Source: Micromonospora sp. WMMD980 (lineage in GTDB: Bacteria; Actinomycetota; Actinomycetes; Mycobacteriales; Micromonosporaceae). Taken from it: a DNA stretch of 64,000 nucleotides. Below are positions 35,916 through 45,428 of the stretch, piece after piece (within the stretch, counting starts at the first letter, position 1; each line of letters begins with the position of its first letter). The translations under genes were made by a program, and so were the position numbers. The notes under the pieces are model-generated. The model was given only the letters and a program-made list of their open reading frames with translations, was not told the origin of the DNA and ran no database searches. The stretch covers positions 4,712,001 to 4,776,000 of the forward strand of contig NZ_JARUBE010000003.1 of NCBI RefSeq assembly GCF_029626035.1. Direction: 5' to 3'.

Positions 35916-36271
35916 CGGGCATCACCCTCTTCGGTTGTCTGGTCAGGGGGCGTGGACCCGCCGCGGTTCAGTAGTCACAACTTCGGAAAGGGCGATCGGT
36001 CGCAAGTCTCCATCCAGTGCTGATATAGCGGTCATCAGCGAGGGCCGGGGCGTCCTACTCCAAGCTGGCCATGACATCGGCAGCACACACCCAGACAGTC
36101 ACCCGACCCTCCGGGTCCAACCAGCAAACGACACAATTCGATGTCCGGTTGCGGGTCCCGACGGACACCCGGAGCCCAGGCCGCCGCTATCAGGGGCGTC
36201 GCGCCGGAGCGCCAGCGGTCCAGGATCTTGCGCACCTCGGTGATGGTCACCGGGCGGCGTGGACCATGCCG
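35916..36271. other. Intergenic region after the IS110 gene
   Basis: This stretch probably includes the IS110 end upstream of the transposase, where the bridge-RNA region of such elements often lies. A 71-codon minus-strand frame (36035-36250, MTITEVRKILDRWRSGA) resembles the opening of an IS21-type transposase but loses similarity quickly. I see no supported gene. Confidence 0.3.
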
Positions 36272-37429
36272 TCAGGTTTCGAGGCTTGCGAGGTTGAGGC
36301 GTTCGAGCAGGCTGGGCTTGCGGGCGTGCGCCGCCCGTAGCTGGGCCAGCCGGTGCTGGAACGACGAACTGTCCCCGTCGCGTTCGCTGAGTTCGCGCAA
36401 GTCGACGAGGAGTTGCACGGCGGTGTCGTATTCGCGGGGTTTCTTCGTGGCGATGAGTTCGTCGACTCGCTGCCATGCGGCGGGTTGGTCGACCGTGAGG
36501 GTGTCGAGGTGCCGTTGCCGGGCGGCTGCTGCGGACCGTTCCCGGCGAACCCGCTCGCGTTCGCGCTCCTCGGCGTCCCGTCGATCCCGCTGGGCGCGCA
36601 ACTCCGCAGCGGTGGCGAGCAGTTGCCCGGCGGTGCGGGCGGCTGTCGGGGCCGGGTTATCGGTGCGGTGTGCGGCGCGGTAGCGGCGCAGCAGTCGGTT
36701 GCGCAGGTGGCTGTCGCCGCTGGTGATCAGGTCGGTCAGGATGGCGTCCTTGTCCCGAGCGGGCAGCCCGAGGACCCAGGTGCGTAGTTGCGCAGCGGTC
36801 GGTTCACCGGAGGCGGCCGGCGCCGACCCGACCGCCGCAGCCGCGATCAGGTCGGGGTCGATGCGCAGGAACTCGGTGATGGCGGTGAGGGGCGCGTCGA
36901 GGGTGCCCAGCCCGGCGGGGACGGGTGGTTCGGGCTCGTCGTCGGCGACGTCCTCTGACTGTACGCAGCGGAGCCAGGCCAGGTAGAGCAGGCGCAGGTC
37001 GCCGGCGGCGAGGCTGGCCCGGACCGGGATGATCGAGGCGAGCAGGCCGTGGCCGTCGAGGTCCCACTCGTCGGTGCCGTCCTCGTCCTCGTCCTCGTCG
37101 CGGAGGTCGATGATGACGTGCTTGCCGGCGGTCCACGCGGATGCGCTGTCACCGTGGCAGTACTGGGCGACGATGTCGCGGTCGAGCACGTGTGCCGGTA
37201 GCCGGAGCATGAGCCGGCGGGTGCCCCAGTTCGCCAGGTACAGGTGCGCGTCGAAGTACCGTTCCATCAGCGTGCGCGGGTCGCCCTTGAAGTCGCCCCA
37301 CTCGTAGGTGTTGACGAAGCTGGTGGCGGTGATGTCGGCGCGGGTAGACAGCGACCGCAGCTCGGCCCGCTCCCGGCCGCTGAGGGGCCGGTCGACGGCG
37401 GCGAATTCGTAGTACTGGTACTCGCTCAC
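36272..37429 (-). CDS. Conserved hypothetical protein (MSEYQYYEF family)
   Basis: The 385-residue protein begins MSEYQYYEFAAVDRPL. It continues with FVNTYEWGDFKGDPRTLMER and LANWGTRRLMLRLP, a pattern I recognise from a widespread bacterial family of unknown function. A charged, probably coiled-coil segment (about residues 285-315, rich in RRDAEERERERVRR) precedes a helical tail. It lies 6 bp from the small gene upstream of it on the same strand and divergent from the primase-helicase gene. A supporting role in the defence locus is inference. Confidence 0.75.
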   Translation of the reverse strand: MSEYQYYEFAAVDRPLSGRERAELRSLSTRADITATSFVNTYEWGDFKGDPRTLMERYFDAHLYLANWGTRRLMLRLPAHVLDRDIVAQYCHGDSASAWTAGKHVIIDLRDEDEDEDGTDEWDLDGHGLLASIIPVRASLAAGDLRLLYLAWLRCVQSEDVADDEPEPPVPAGLGTLDAPLTAITEFLRIDPDLIAAAAVGSAPAASGEPTAAQLRTWVLGLPARDKDAILTDLITSGDSHLRNRLLRRYRAAHRTDNPAPTAARTAGQLLATAAELRAQRDRRDAEERERERVRRERSAAAARQRHLDTLTVDQPAAWQRVDELIATKKPREYDTAVQLLVDLRELSERDGDSSSFQHRLAQLRAAHARKPSLLERLNLASLET

Positions 37430-37435
37430 CGTGGC

Positions 37436-37747
37436 CTACCGTCCGGCCCAGTGCCGGTAGGCGTCGATCCAGGCGGTGCCGTCCGGCGGCGGAGTGGGGA
37501 GCGGCAGGTCGAGTAGGTCGATCCGCTGCCGGTGGCGACCTCGGATGCAGACCGCGACGATGGTGTCCGCGGTCAGCTCGACCTTTCGCACGGTGACCTC
37601 GACGCCGAGGACGGTGGTGGTGAACGGCACCGCCAGATGCTCCTCGATCACGGTGAACAGGCCGGCGAGCTGCTCGTCGTCGCCGTACGCGTCGACGGTG
37701 GCTTCCTCGATCATCGCCTCCAGCGCGGCGGTTCCCTTCGATGCCAT
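37436..37747 (-). CDS. Small 'calcium binding' (PF11535-like) family protein
   Basis: The 103-residue acidic protein shows MIEEATVDAYGDDEQLAGLF, followed by LAVPFTTTVLGVEVTV and ends DGTAWIDAYRHW. I recognise the pattern as the small family named calcium-binding (PF11535). ATG at 37747 is chosen; no Shine-Dalgarno is visible on this strand, so the mRNA may be leaderless. It probably forms a two-gene operon with the next gene downstream. Confidence 0.7.
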   Translation of the reverse strand: MASKGTAALEAMIEEATVDAYGDDEQLAGLFTVIEEHLAVPFTTTVLGVEVTVRKVELTADTIVAVCIRGRHRQRIDLLDLPLPTPPPDGTAWIDAYRHWAGR

Positions 37748-37808
37748 CGGTGGAGGATAGCGGACCGGTGCTGGGGTGTTCGGCGCCCGATGCGCGAGGA
37801 TGGTCGGC

Positions 37809-40157
37809 ATGGGTTCGGTGGCCGAGTTCGTCGATCTTCGACGGGAGGTGGAGCGGTTACGGGCGGAGAACGCCCGGCTGGCACGTCTGCTGGAGTTGCG
37901 CGGCCAGGACACGTCTGCGGCACCGGAGCAGTTGTCCGCTCCGGTCGAGCCACCGGGACTGGTCACCATGGCTTCGCCGACTCGGGACAAGCTGGCGTTG
38001 TTCGCCGACCGGTTCCGAGCACGGGCCGACGTGTACGCCGTGCGGTGGGACAACGCCCGTACCGGCGCTGCCGGGTGGATGCCCGCGGTGGCCGGCGGCT
38101 GGCGTAAGGGTATGGACCGGCGGGGTGCCACCTACCTGCCTCGCACGACGGAGGTCGTCGCGGCGCATCTGGTCGGCGACGTGTTCATGGGCCTGTACCC
38201 ACTGATGCCCGGCAACACCTGCCACTTCGTCGTGGCCGACTTCGACGGGCCGACCGCAATGCTCGACGCCCTCGCCTACGTGAAAGCGGCACGAGCCAGC
38301 GCGGTGCCCGCCGCGTTGGAGATCTCCCAGTCCGGCCGCGGCGCCCACGTGTGGATCTTCTTCACCGGCGCTGTTCCCGCGGCCACCGCGCGGGCCGTCG
38401 GCACGGTCCTGCTGCGTGAGGCGATGGTGCTGCGCGGGTCGATGGACCTGCGGTCGTACGACCGGCTGTTCCCCAACCAGGACGTGCTGCCCGAGGGTGG
38501 CTTCGGCAACCTCATCGCCGCACCGCTACAGGGCCGCCGCCGCAAGGACGGGCTGACCACCTTCCTCGACCTCGGCACGCTCGAGCCGTACGCCGACCAG
38601 TGGGCGTTCCTGTCGACGCTGGACCGGCTCAGCCCCGGTGACGCCGAACACATCGCCCGGCAGGCCAAGCAAGCCGTCACCGGTGCCGACGTCGCCACGA
38701 TGAGCCGGTCCGCCGCGACGCAGGTCCACCCTCCGCTACCTCCGGTGGTCCACGCGGAGGCCGGTGCCGGGTTGAGCCTCGACGCCGGACAGCTCACCCC
38801 TGCCGCGCTGGCGACTCTCAAGCACGCCGCCGCCATGGCCAACCCGAAGTTCTACGAGTTGCAGCGGCTCCGCAAGTCCACCTGGGACACCCCACGCTTC
38901 ATCCAGGGCTACGACCTCACCCTCGACGACCGCCTGGTCCTCCCACGGGGCCTGCGGCACACCATCGCCGCCATCGTCGAACATGCCGGGTCACGGCTGG
39001 CCGTCACAGACGCACGAAACCCCGGGAGCGAGATCGACACCGCGTTCACCGCCGAACTCACCAGCAGGCAGGCCACCGCGGTCGGCGCGCTTCTCGCCCA
39101 CGACGACGGGATCCTGGTCGCCCCACCCGGCTCCGGCAAGACCGTCATGGCCTGCGCCATGATCGCCGAACGCAGCACCTCCACCCTCGTCCTCGTCGAC
39201 CGCAAAGCCCTAGCCGACCAGTGGCGCACTCGTATCGAGCAGTTCCTCAGCATCAAGCCCGGTCAACTTGGTGGCGGCCGACGCAAGCTCACCGGCACCG
39301 TGGACATCGCGCTGCTGCCCTCCCTCGCCCGGCGCGACGACGTCGCCACCCTGACCCAGGGGTACGGCCACGTCATCGTCGACGAATGCCACCACCTCGG
39401 CGCCGCCGCGTACGAGCACTCGGTCAAACGGATCGCCGCGCAGTTCTGGCTCGGCCTCACCGCCACCCCCACCCGGCGCGACGGCCTCGGCCAACTCGTC
39501 ACCTGGCAACTCGGACCCGTCCGGCACACCCTGACCGACGAGGAACAAGGCACCCTCGCGGCAGCGATGCACGCCGACGCCGGACCCCGACGAGCGCTGT
39601 TCATCCACGAGACCACCTTCCAGCCCGGCGACGTCGACCTTGACGCCCCCGGCGCGCTCGCCGAGGTACACCGGCGACTAGCTCTCGACGAGCCCCGCAA
39701 CACCCAGATCACCGACGATGTTGCCGTTGCCCTGACCCGCGGTCGCAACTGTCTCGTCCTGACCCGGCGGGTCGCCCAGGTCGAGGCTCTCACCGCTCTA
39801 CTCGCCGCACGCGGACACCAGGCGCTCGTGCTCCAAGGCGCGATGAGCACCAGCGAACGGCGGATCATCGTTGACAGGCTCGACGGCGCCAAGACCGGCG
39901 ACGGCCTGCTCGTCATCGGCACCACACCGTTCATCGGTGAAGGCTTCGACGCCCCCGCCCTCGACACCCTCTTCCTCGCCGGCCCGATCTCCTACGACGG
40001 CCTACTCGTCCAATGCGCCGGCCGCGTCATCCGCGCCGCGCCCGGCAAGGACCTCGCCGAGGTCCACGACTACCACGACCTGGCCACCCCCATCCTCGCC
40101 GCCTCACTCCCACGCCGCATGCCCGGATACCGGGCCCTCGGCTTCACCAAAACATGA
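37809..40157 (+). CDS. TOTE-type archaeo-eukaryotic primase fused to an SF2 helicase
   Basis: The 782-residue protein opens with a coiled coil (VDLRREVERLRAENARLARL). The primase-like domain has HFVVADFDG (about residues 138-146, the catalytic Asp pair) and RGAHVWIFF. The helicase has Walker A APPGSGKTV (about 437-445), Walker B VIVDECHH (about 522), TATPTRRDGLGQ and the motif VI-like region VQCAGRVIRA. This arrangement is the TOTE conflict-system architecture, predicted to act on invading nucleic acid. ATG at 37809 has GAGGA at a good distance. Confidence 0.88.
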   Translation: MGSVAEFVDLRREVERLRAENARLARLLELRGQDTSAAPEQLSAPVEPPGLVTMASPTRDKLALFADRFRARADVYAVRWDNARTGAAGWMPAVAGGWRKGMDRRGATYLPRTTEVVAAHLVGDVFMGLYPLMPGNTCHFVVADFDGPTAMLDALAYVKAARASAVPAALEISQSGRGAHVWIFFTGAVPAATARAVGTVLLREAMVLRGSMDLRSYDRLFPNQDVLPEGGFGNLIAAPLQGRRRKDGLTTFLDLGTLEPYADQWAFLSTLDRLSPGDAEHIARQAKQAVTGADVATMSRSAATQVHPPLPPVVHAEAGAGLSLDAGQLTPAALATLKHAAAMANPKFYELQRLRKSTWDTPRFIQGYDLTLDDRLVLPRGLRHTIAAIVEHAGSRLAVTDARNPGSEIDTAFTAELTSRQATAVGALLAHDDGILVAPPGSGKTVMACAMIAERSTSTLVLVDRKALADQWRTRIEQFLSIKPGQLGGGRRKLTGTVDIALLPSLARRDDVATLTQGYGHVIVDECHHLGAAAYEHSVKRIAAQFWLGLTATPTRRDGLGQLVTWQLGPVRHTLTDEEQGTLAAAMHADAGPRRALFIHETTFQPGDVDLDAPGALAEVHRRLALDEPRNTQITDDVAVALTRGRNCLVLTRRVAQVEALTALLAARGHQALVLQGAMSTSERRIIVDRLDGAKTGDGLLVIGTTPFIGEGFDAPALDTLFLAGPISYDGLLVQCAGRVIRAAPGKDLAEVHDYHDLATPILAASLPRRMPGYRALGFTKT

Positions 40158-40253
40158 GCGCATTCCACCGCCATCACCACGACTGGTCCCGCCTGTCACA
40201 GAGATACGACCAGACGCCAAGCATGCTGGGCCTAGCGTAGTAGGCTGAGGGAC

Positions 40254-40820
40254 ATGGGCCGGTTCTCCGAGGATGAACTGCACGCGGTTGTCTCCCGGTA
40301 CGAGGCGACGCGGGCGCAGGCATTGACCGAGCGCGACGAGCAGCTGCGGGCATTTCACGCGGCCGGGTGGCGGCCGGTGGATCTGCAGCGGGTCACCGGG
40401 TACAGCCGAGAGACGATCCGCCAGGCACTCCGACCGGAGGTCCGGCGGGCGACCAACCTCAGCCGGCGCCGCACATCGCCCCAGCCGCCGGCGGACTACC
40501 GGACCTACGGTGACCGGAAGCCCTACGTGGTGGCCGAAGCCTTTGCGCACCTGCAGGGCCCGACCGAAGGTGCGGTGACGCTTCCGCGTCATCTGGACTG
40601 GTCCGGGCATGCCGAGTACGACCTTGACCGGCCCGCACGCCTGGCCAGCATGTACAAGGTGGTGCTCACCGAAGCCAGCACGGTCGAGGACCTCAACACC
40701 TGGCTCGATGCTGGCCTCCTCCGGCGACTCTGGCCCACCCTCTGGCTGCCACCCCAGCTCCGCCAGCGCTGGGAGGAAGCCTTCCCCGAACTCGCCGCCA
40801 CCCGCAGCGACGCGGCGTAG
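40254..40820 (+). CDS. AbiE-type antitoxin candidate with HTH
   Basis: The 188-residue protein has an N-terminal helix-turn-helix (VDLQRVTGYSRETIRQALRP, about residues 42-61), suited to autorepression. It lies 3 bp upstream of a nucleotidyltransferase toxin-like gene. Its C-terminal half does not match a family I can name. The antitoxin role is inferred from position. Confidence 0.65.
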   Translation: MGRFSEDELHAVVSRYEATRAQALTERDEQLRAFHAAGWRPVDLQRVTGYSRETIRQALRPEVRRATNLSRRRTSPQPPADYRTYGDRKPYVVAEAFAHLQGPTEGAVTLPRHLDWSGHAEYDLDRPARLASMYKVVLTEASTVEDLNTWLDAGLLRRLWPTLWLPPQLRQRWEEAFPELAATRSDAA

Positions 40821-40823
40821 CGG

Positions 40824-41495
40824 GTGGACCCCTTCCACGAACGCCTCGCCCGCACCGGGCTCGCGGCGGCCGACCGATACGGCTTCGCGCTGGCCGGCGG
40901 CTACGCGGTTCAGGCCGCCGGACTTCTCGAGCGGCCCAGCGAGGACGTCGACCTGTTCACCGCCTGGGACCGCCGCAACGAGTTCACCGCCGCGGTCACC
41001 GCCGTCGTGCGCGCCTACCGCGACGACGGCCTCACCGTCAAGGCCGAGCGCCAGTACGACGCCTTCACCCGACTGGCCGTCACCGACGGCATCCGGGTTT
41101 CCAAGGTCGAACTCGGCGTGGATTGGCGTGCCAACGAACCGATCCTCATGGCGATCGGATCGGTCCTGCACCCCGACGACGCGGTCGCGAACAAGATGAG
41201 CGCACTCTACGGACGAGCGTTCGCCCGGGACTTCATCGACATCGACGCCACACTCCGATCCGGCCGCTACACCCGCGACGCCCTCCTCACCCTCGCCCAG
41301 CGCGCCGACCGCGGTTTCGACCCGCGCATCTTCGCCGACGCCCTCGGACAAGCCGCCCAGCTCGACCCCGACGACTTCGCCCAGTACGGCGTCACCGGCC
41401 AAGCGCTCGACAATCTCCGAAGCCGATTCACCCAATGGCGCCGCCAACTACTCAGCGAGAAGGAGCCCCCGCGACCTGACGGCTCCGCCAGCTGA
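40824..41495 (+). CDS. AbiEii/MenT-like nucleotidyltransferase toxin
   Basis: The 223-residue protein has the nucleotidyltransferase signature LAGGYAVQAAGL followed by SEDVDLFTAWD (the DxD metal site) and a later VANKMSALYGRAFARDFID. These are typical of AbiEii/AbiGii toxins, some of which modify tRNA ends. The GTG start follows the HTH gene by 3 bp, as expected for a type IV-like abortive-infection pair. Confidence 0.85.
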   Translation: MDPFHERLARTGLAAADRYGFALAGGYAVQAAGLLERPSEDVDLFTAWDRRNEFTAAVTAVVRAYRDDGLTVKAERQYDAFTRLAVTDGIRVSKVELGVDWRANEPILMAIGSVLHPDDAVANKMSALYGRAFARDFIDIDATLRSGRYTRDALLTLAQRADRGFDPRIFADALGQAAQLDPDDFAQYGVTGQALDNLRSRFTQWRRQLLSEKEPPRPDGSAS

Positions 41496-41838
41496 TCTCC
41501 CAGCGCCCGGTAAAGAGGAATCCCAGCAGGAAGCCGCCGCCGATCACCGGCCGCGACCGTGCTCCGGTGGGGCTCGGCGAAATGGTTCTCTGCGCCGCGC
41601 CACATGCAGCGCGGACACCGATGACAGTCTCCGTTCTCTACGCTGCTCCCATGGCAGCGTGTCCCGAGCTGACCAGGCCGGCCCCCCGCGTGGGGTCCGG
41701 TCACGGTCTCTCCGGGGCAACCCCGGGGACGCGATACTCACCTCGGCACCACACCACAGGTGCGTCGGCACGCTCCGCGAGCCTGTGCACCCGCACGACC
41801 GGGCATCGTCGGGACACGCTGCCACCACCGGCCCCGTC
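41496..41838 (+). other. Noncoding leader of the reverse transcriptase (candidate msr/msd)
   Basis: This 343-bp gap precedes the reverse transcriptase. It contains tight hairpins, including CGCTGC/GCAGCG at 41641-41659 and CCGGGG/CCCCGG at 41712-41726. Retron noncoding RNA lies in this position, but I could not identify the flanking a1/a2 repeats or branch guanosine. Confidence 0.25.
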
Positions 41839-43159
41839 ATGACCACCATCCATGCCCTCGCCACCGCGCTCGCCGACGCGTTCCTCGCCGGCGACGGCTG
41901 GCGCCGCGCCGATCTCGTAGGCCAGGGTGGGCTCGTCCTCGGCGTCCGGCGGCGATGGCTGTGGCCGGTCGCCGACGCGGTGCTGGTCGCCTACCCGCGC
42001 CCACCCACCGACCGGCCACGCGAGCTGGCCACGTTCCTGAGCACCTTCGACCCGCTCCGTGCGGCAGTCGCCACCGCCCGCCAGCACCAGCGGCCGATCG
42101 TCATCCACGCGCGGCCCGCGACGCCGACCCGCACCGTCCACCGACCCTGGCACACCCCCGTCATCGACACCGTCGGCGATCTAGCCGCGATGCTCGACCT
42201 GAGCATCGAGCACCTCGACTGGTACGCCGACCGACGTGCCATGAACCGACGCGCCTTCGCCCACCGGCTGCACCACTACCACTACCGCTGGACCGACCGG
42301 GGCCGGCTGATCGAGGCACCGAAATCACGGCTCCGCGCCCTGCAACGCCGGCTGCTCACCGAGGTCCTCGGCCCCATCCCGGTCCACCCCGCCGCCCACG
42401 GCTTCGTACCCGGCCGCTCCGCACACACCTTCGCCGCCACCCACACCGCACAACCGGTCGTCGTCCGGATCGACCTGCTCGCCTTCTTCACCCACATCCC
42501 CGCCACCCGCGTCCACGGACTGCTCCGCACCGCCGGCTACCCCGAACCCGTCGCCCACACCCTCACCGGACTCTGCACCACCCGCACCCCGCACCCCGCA
42601 CCCCGTCCTCCGCCAAGCACCCACCGACCTACCCCACCGGACAACCCGGCTCGCCGCGCTGCGCACCGGCCACCTGCCCCAGGGCGCGCCCACCTCACCC
42701 GCACTGGCCAACCTGTGCGCCTACCGACTCGACCGACGCCTCACCGGCCTCGCCCACGCGTTCGACATCACCTACAGCCGGTACGCCGACGACCTCGCCT
42801 TCTCCGGCGACCTCACCACCCGACGCATCGACGACCTGATCGCCGCCGTCACCGACATCGCCCGCGACGAGGGCTTCCGAGTCCACCCAGCCAAGACCCG
42901 CGTCCGTAGCCGAGCCGACCGGCAACTCCTCGCCGGACTCGTCGTCAACCACCACCCCGCCACACCCCGCGACGAATACGACCAGCTCCGCGCCATCCTC
43001 CACAACGCCACCCACACCGGCCTCACCGCGCAGAACCGGACCGGCCACCCCGACTTCGCCCAATACCTCATCGGACGAGTTACCTGGGTCAGCCATCACC
43101 ACCCGGCACGCGCAGCCAAACTCGCCACGCTGCTGGCCCACGCTCTCGCGGCACCGTAA
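41839..43159 (+). pseudogene. Retron-type reverse transcriptase, frameshifted at a 7-bp repeat
   Basis: The first frame carries an N-terminal domain, RT1 (RLIEAPKSRLRALQRRLL), RT2 (HGFVPGRSAHTF) and RT3 (VVRIDLLAFFTHIP). After three GCACCCC units (42584-42604) the downstream frame is displaced. It then reads LPQGAPTSPALANL (RT4), YSRYADDLAFSGD (catalytic RT5), GFRVHPAKTRV (RT6) and LLAGLVVN (RT7). Two repeat units instead of three would give one frame of about 437 residues. The gene may be switched off reversibly by repeat slippage, or may be broken. ATG at 41839 is chosen. Confidence 0.85.
42584..42604 (+). repeat. Three tandem GCACCCC units in the RT gene
   Basis: Exact units lie at 42584-42590, 42591-42597 and 42598-42604. 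A 7-bp unit is not a multiple of three, so gain or loss changes the reading frame of the reverse transcriptase between motifs RT3 and RT4. Confidence 0.9.
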
Positions 43160-43244
43160 ACTGACGCGGCACGGCACCTTCACCGGATCCCGCAAAAACG
43201 CGTCGAACCGACCGAAGCAGAGCCTGACCAGGACTTACACCTGA

Positions 43245-43670
43245 TCATCGATGATCATCGTGCGCGCTCCAAGCACGGTCGGCGGCGGCGATCTGGTCGT
43301 GGAAGCGGGTGTGCACCCAGCAACGTTCGCCGAGGATGTTCAGCTGTGCCCACCGGCCGGAGGCAGGGCCGACCCGGGTGCGGCGGGGCAGGGTGCCGAG
43401 CAGACGTTCCGGTCGTGCGCCGCCGGATGACTTGGTGCTCTCCAGCACGTAGATGGCGTCGTCGGTGACCGCCACGCACCGGTACTTGTTCCACGCCGTG
43501 ACTCCCACGAGGTAGGTCAGCATGACGAACATGAAGAAGCCGAAGTTCGGTGCGGTCTGGTAGGTGAACGCCTGGCGGATCACACTGCAGGCGGGCAGGA
43601 AAGGGGGCGCGCGTTCGACCAGATCTTTGCGTGGCTCGGATTTGCTTGTCACCACTGTCTGGTAGCACAC
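43245..43670 (-). CDS. Small membrane-associated hypothetical protein
   Basis: The 141-residue protein has one or two hydrophobic stretches (FGFFMFVMLTYLVGVTAW) followed by a soluble part (CVAVTDDAIYVLESTKS) that looks like the PH-like domains of actinobacterial membrane proteins. No specific function is recognised. It is convergent with the reverse transcriptase and divergent from the Wadjet operon. Confidence 0.55.
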   Translation of the reverse strand: MCYQTVVTSKSEPRKDLVERAPPFLPACSVIRQAFTYQTAPNFGFFMFVMLTYLVGVTAWNKYRCVAVTDDAIYVLESTKSSGGARPERLLGTLPRRTRVGPASGRWAQLNILGERCWVHTRFHDQIAAADRAWSAHDDHR

Positions 43671-43859
43671 GCCGCGTTCCGGCGGCAGGGGGGACAGCGC
43701 CGCGGTGTCCGGTCAAGAGGGCTGGCCACAGCACTCACCCAGGCGCAGCAGCCCGTGACGCACGTTTCACGATCACCCCGGAGTCCGCTGCTGCCGCGCA
43801 CGCCGCGCCGAGGCCGGCTGGGTAGGGTGGGTAGCCGTTCGCGTCCCGTGAGGAGAACG

Positions 43860-45428
43860 ATGACCGCGCAGCCATCCAGGCCCACGTTCGGCCTCGACGA
43901 CTTCGGGCTGGACGACCGGATGCGGCTGTTCGGTTACGTGACGGCGGAGAACCGGTTCGCCTATCTGTGGCTGCTGCGGGCGTTCGATTCGGCACGGTCC
44001 AGCTACCACGTGGTGCTGCACACCTCCGACGTGGCGGCGGCGCTGGCGACGCTGCACGAGGCGGACGCCGACTGCCCGGATCCGGCCGGGCTGGAGTTGC
44101 CGCGGCTGCTCGACGCCCTGGTGGAGTGGGGGGTGCTCGACCGCGGGCAGGACGGTTCCCGGGCCACGACGCTGGCGGAATACCGCAACCGGCACTCGGT
44201 GTACCAGTTCACCGAGGCGGGCTACCGGGCGCACCGGGCGGTGGAGGCGGTGCTGTCGGCGAGCATGGACGACTCGACGCTGTCCCGGCTGGTCTTCGCC
44301 GACCTGCTGGCGGACCTGAACGCGCTCGCCGCGGCCAACGAGGCCGGGGACGCGGAAGAGGTCTACCGGAAGTTCAACCGGTTGGACCGGGCGTTGGCCG
44401 ACATCGCCGAGCGGGCCGCCCGCTTCTACCACATGCTGGGCGACCTGGGGCGGACCAACGACGTGCGGCCGGAGGCGTTCCTCGCGCACAAGGACGCGCT
44501 GCTGGCTCATCTGCGGGACTTCCACGACGAGTTGCAGCGGTACACGCCCCGGCTACGCGCGGCGGTGCACGAGGTGGAGGCGACCGGCCTGGAGCGGCTG
44601 ATCGAGGCGGCCGCCGAGGCCGACGAGCGGCTGTTCCACACCCCGGTGCAGCGGCTGGAGGACTGGCGGCGCCGCTGGGCCGGGCTGCGGTCCTGGTTGG
44701 CGCCGCCGGGCCCGGAGCAGCCCAGCGAGGCGGACCGGCTGTCGGACGCCACCATCGCCGCGATCGGTGACGTACTCGCTCTGCTGCGCCGGGTCACCGA
44801 GGCCCGACGTGGCGGGGTGAGCCGGGAGTCCCAGTTGCGGCACCTGGCCGCCTGGTTCACCTGCACCGGCACCCAGGAGGCCGCGCACGCCCTGTTCGAC
44901 GTCGTGTTCGGTCTCGGCGCTCCGCGCCACGCGGGCGTGGCGCACCCGGATCCGGAGGCGATCGCCAGCCGGCTGTCGTGGTGGGAGGCCCCGGCGGTGG
45001 AGCTGTCCCGCACCCTGGTGACCACCGGTCGGGCACCGGGGCAGGGTCGGGGAAGGCCCGCCCGGTTGGACCGGGTCGACGAGCGCCGGCACCGGTTGCG
45101 CAGCGATCAGCTGGCCCGGGAGCACCGGTTGGCCGACGCGGCGACGGCGCTGACCGGCGTCGGCGTGGACGATCACCAGTTGGACCGGTCGCAGACCCAG
45201 GTCCTGCTGCGCCTGCTCGACATCGCACTCGCCGCCCGGGTGGGTGGCCGAGCCGGAGTGCCGCTGGCGGCCGCCGCGCACGGCGTCCGGCTGACCCTCA
45301 CCCCGACGCCGGGCCGGTTCACCACAGTGCGCACCGCCGAGGGCCGGCTGCATCTGGACGGGTACGCGTTAACGGTCACCGCCGCGCAGCACACCGCGGT
45401 CCGCCGACCCGAGCTGGTGCCGGCGTGA
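43860..45428 (+). CDS. jetA: Wadjet JetA-like protein (TIGR02677/DUF2397)
   Basis: The 522-residue protein matches TIGR02677/DUF2397 in pattern: RMRLFGYVTAENRFAYLWLL at the start and YQFTEAGYRAHRAVEAVL further on. In Wadjet it is the kleisin-like subunit linking the SMC heads. ATG at 43860 has GAGGAGAACG directly upstream, so the longer frame is rejected. The stop overlaps jetB by 4 bp. Confidence 0.88.
   Translation: MTAQPSRPTFGLDDFGLDDRMRLFGYVTAENRFAYLWLLRAFDSARSSYHVVLHTSDVAAALATLHEADADCPDPAGLELPRLLDALVEWGVLDRGQDGSRATTLAEYRNRHSVYQFTEAGYRAHRAVEAVLSASMDDSTLSRLVFADLLADLNALAAANEAGDAEEVYRKFNRLDRALADIAERAARFYHMLGDLGRTNDVRPEAFLAHKDALLAHLRDFHDELQRYTPRLRAAVHEVEATGLERLIEAAAEADERLFHTPVQRLEDWRRRWAGLRSWLAPPGPEQPSEADRLSDATIAAIGDVLALLRRVTEARRGGVSRESQLRHLAAWFTCTGTQEAAHALFDVVFGLGAPRHAGVAHPDPEAIASRLSWWEAPAVELSRTLVTTGRAPGQGRGRPARLDRVDERRHRLRSDQLAREHRLADAATALTGVGVDDHQLDRSQTQVLLRLLDIALAARVGGRAGVPLAAAAHGVRLTLTPTPGRFTTVRTAEGRLHLDGYALTVTAAQHTAVRRPELVPA

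Noticed and set aside
36035..36250. A possible IS21-type transposase start (MTITEVRKILDRW)
   Set aside because: Only about 20 residues resemble an istA N-terminus. The rest does not, and no partner gene follows.
40104..41447. A 447-codon minus-strand frame opposite the AbiE-like pair
   Set aside because: Antisense to two genes with clear motifs; no domain pattern of its own.
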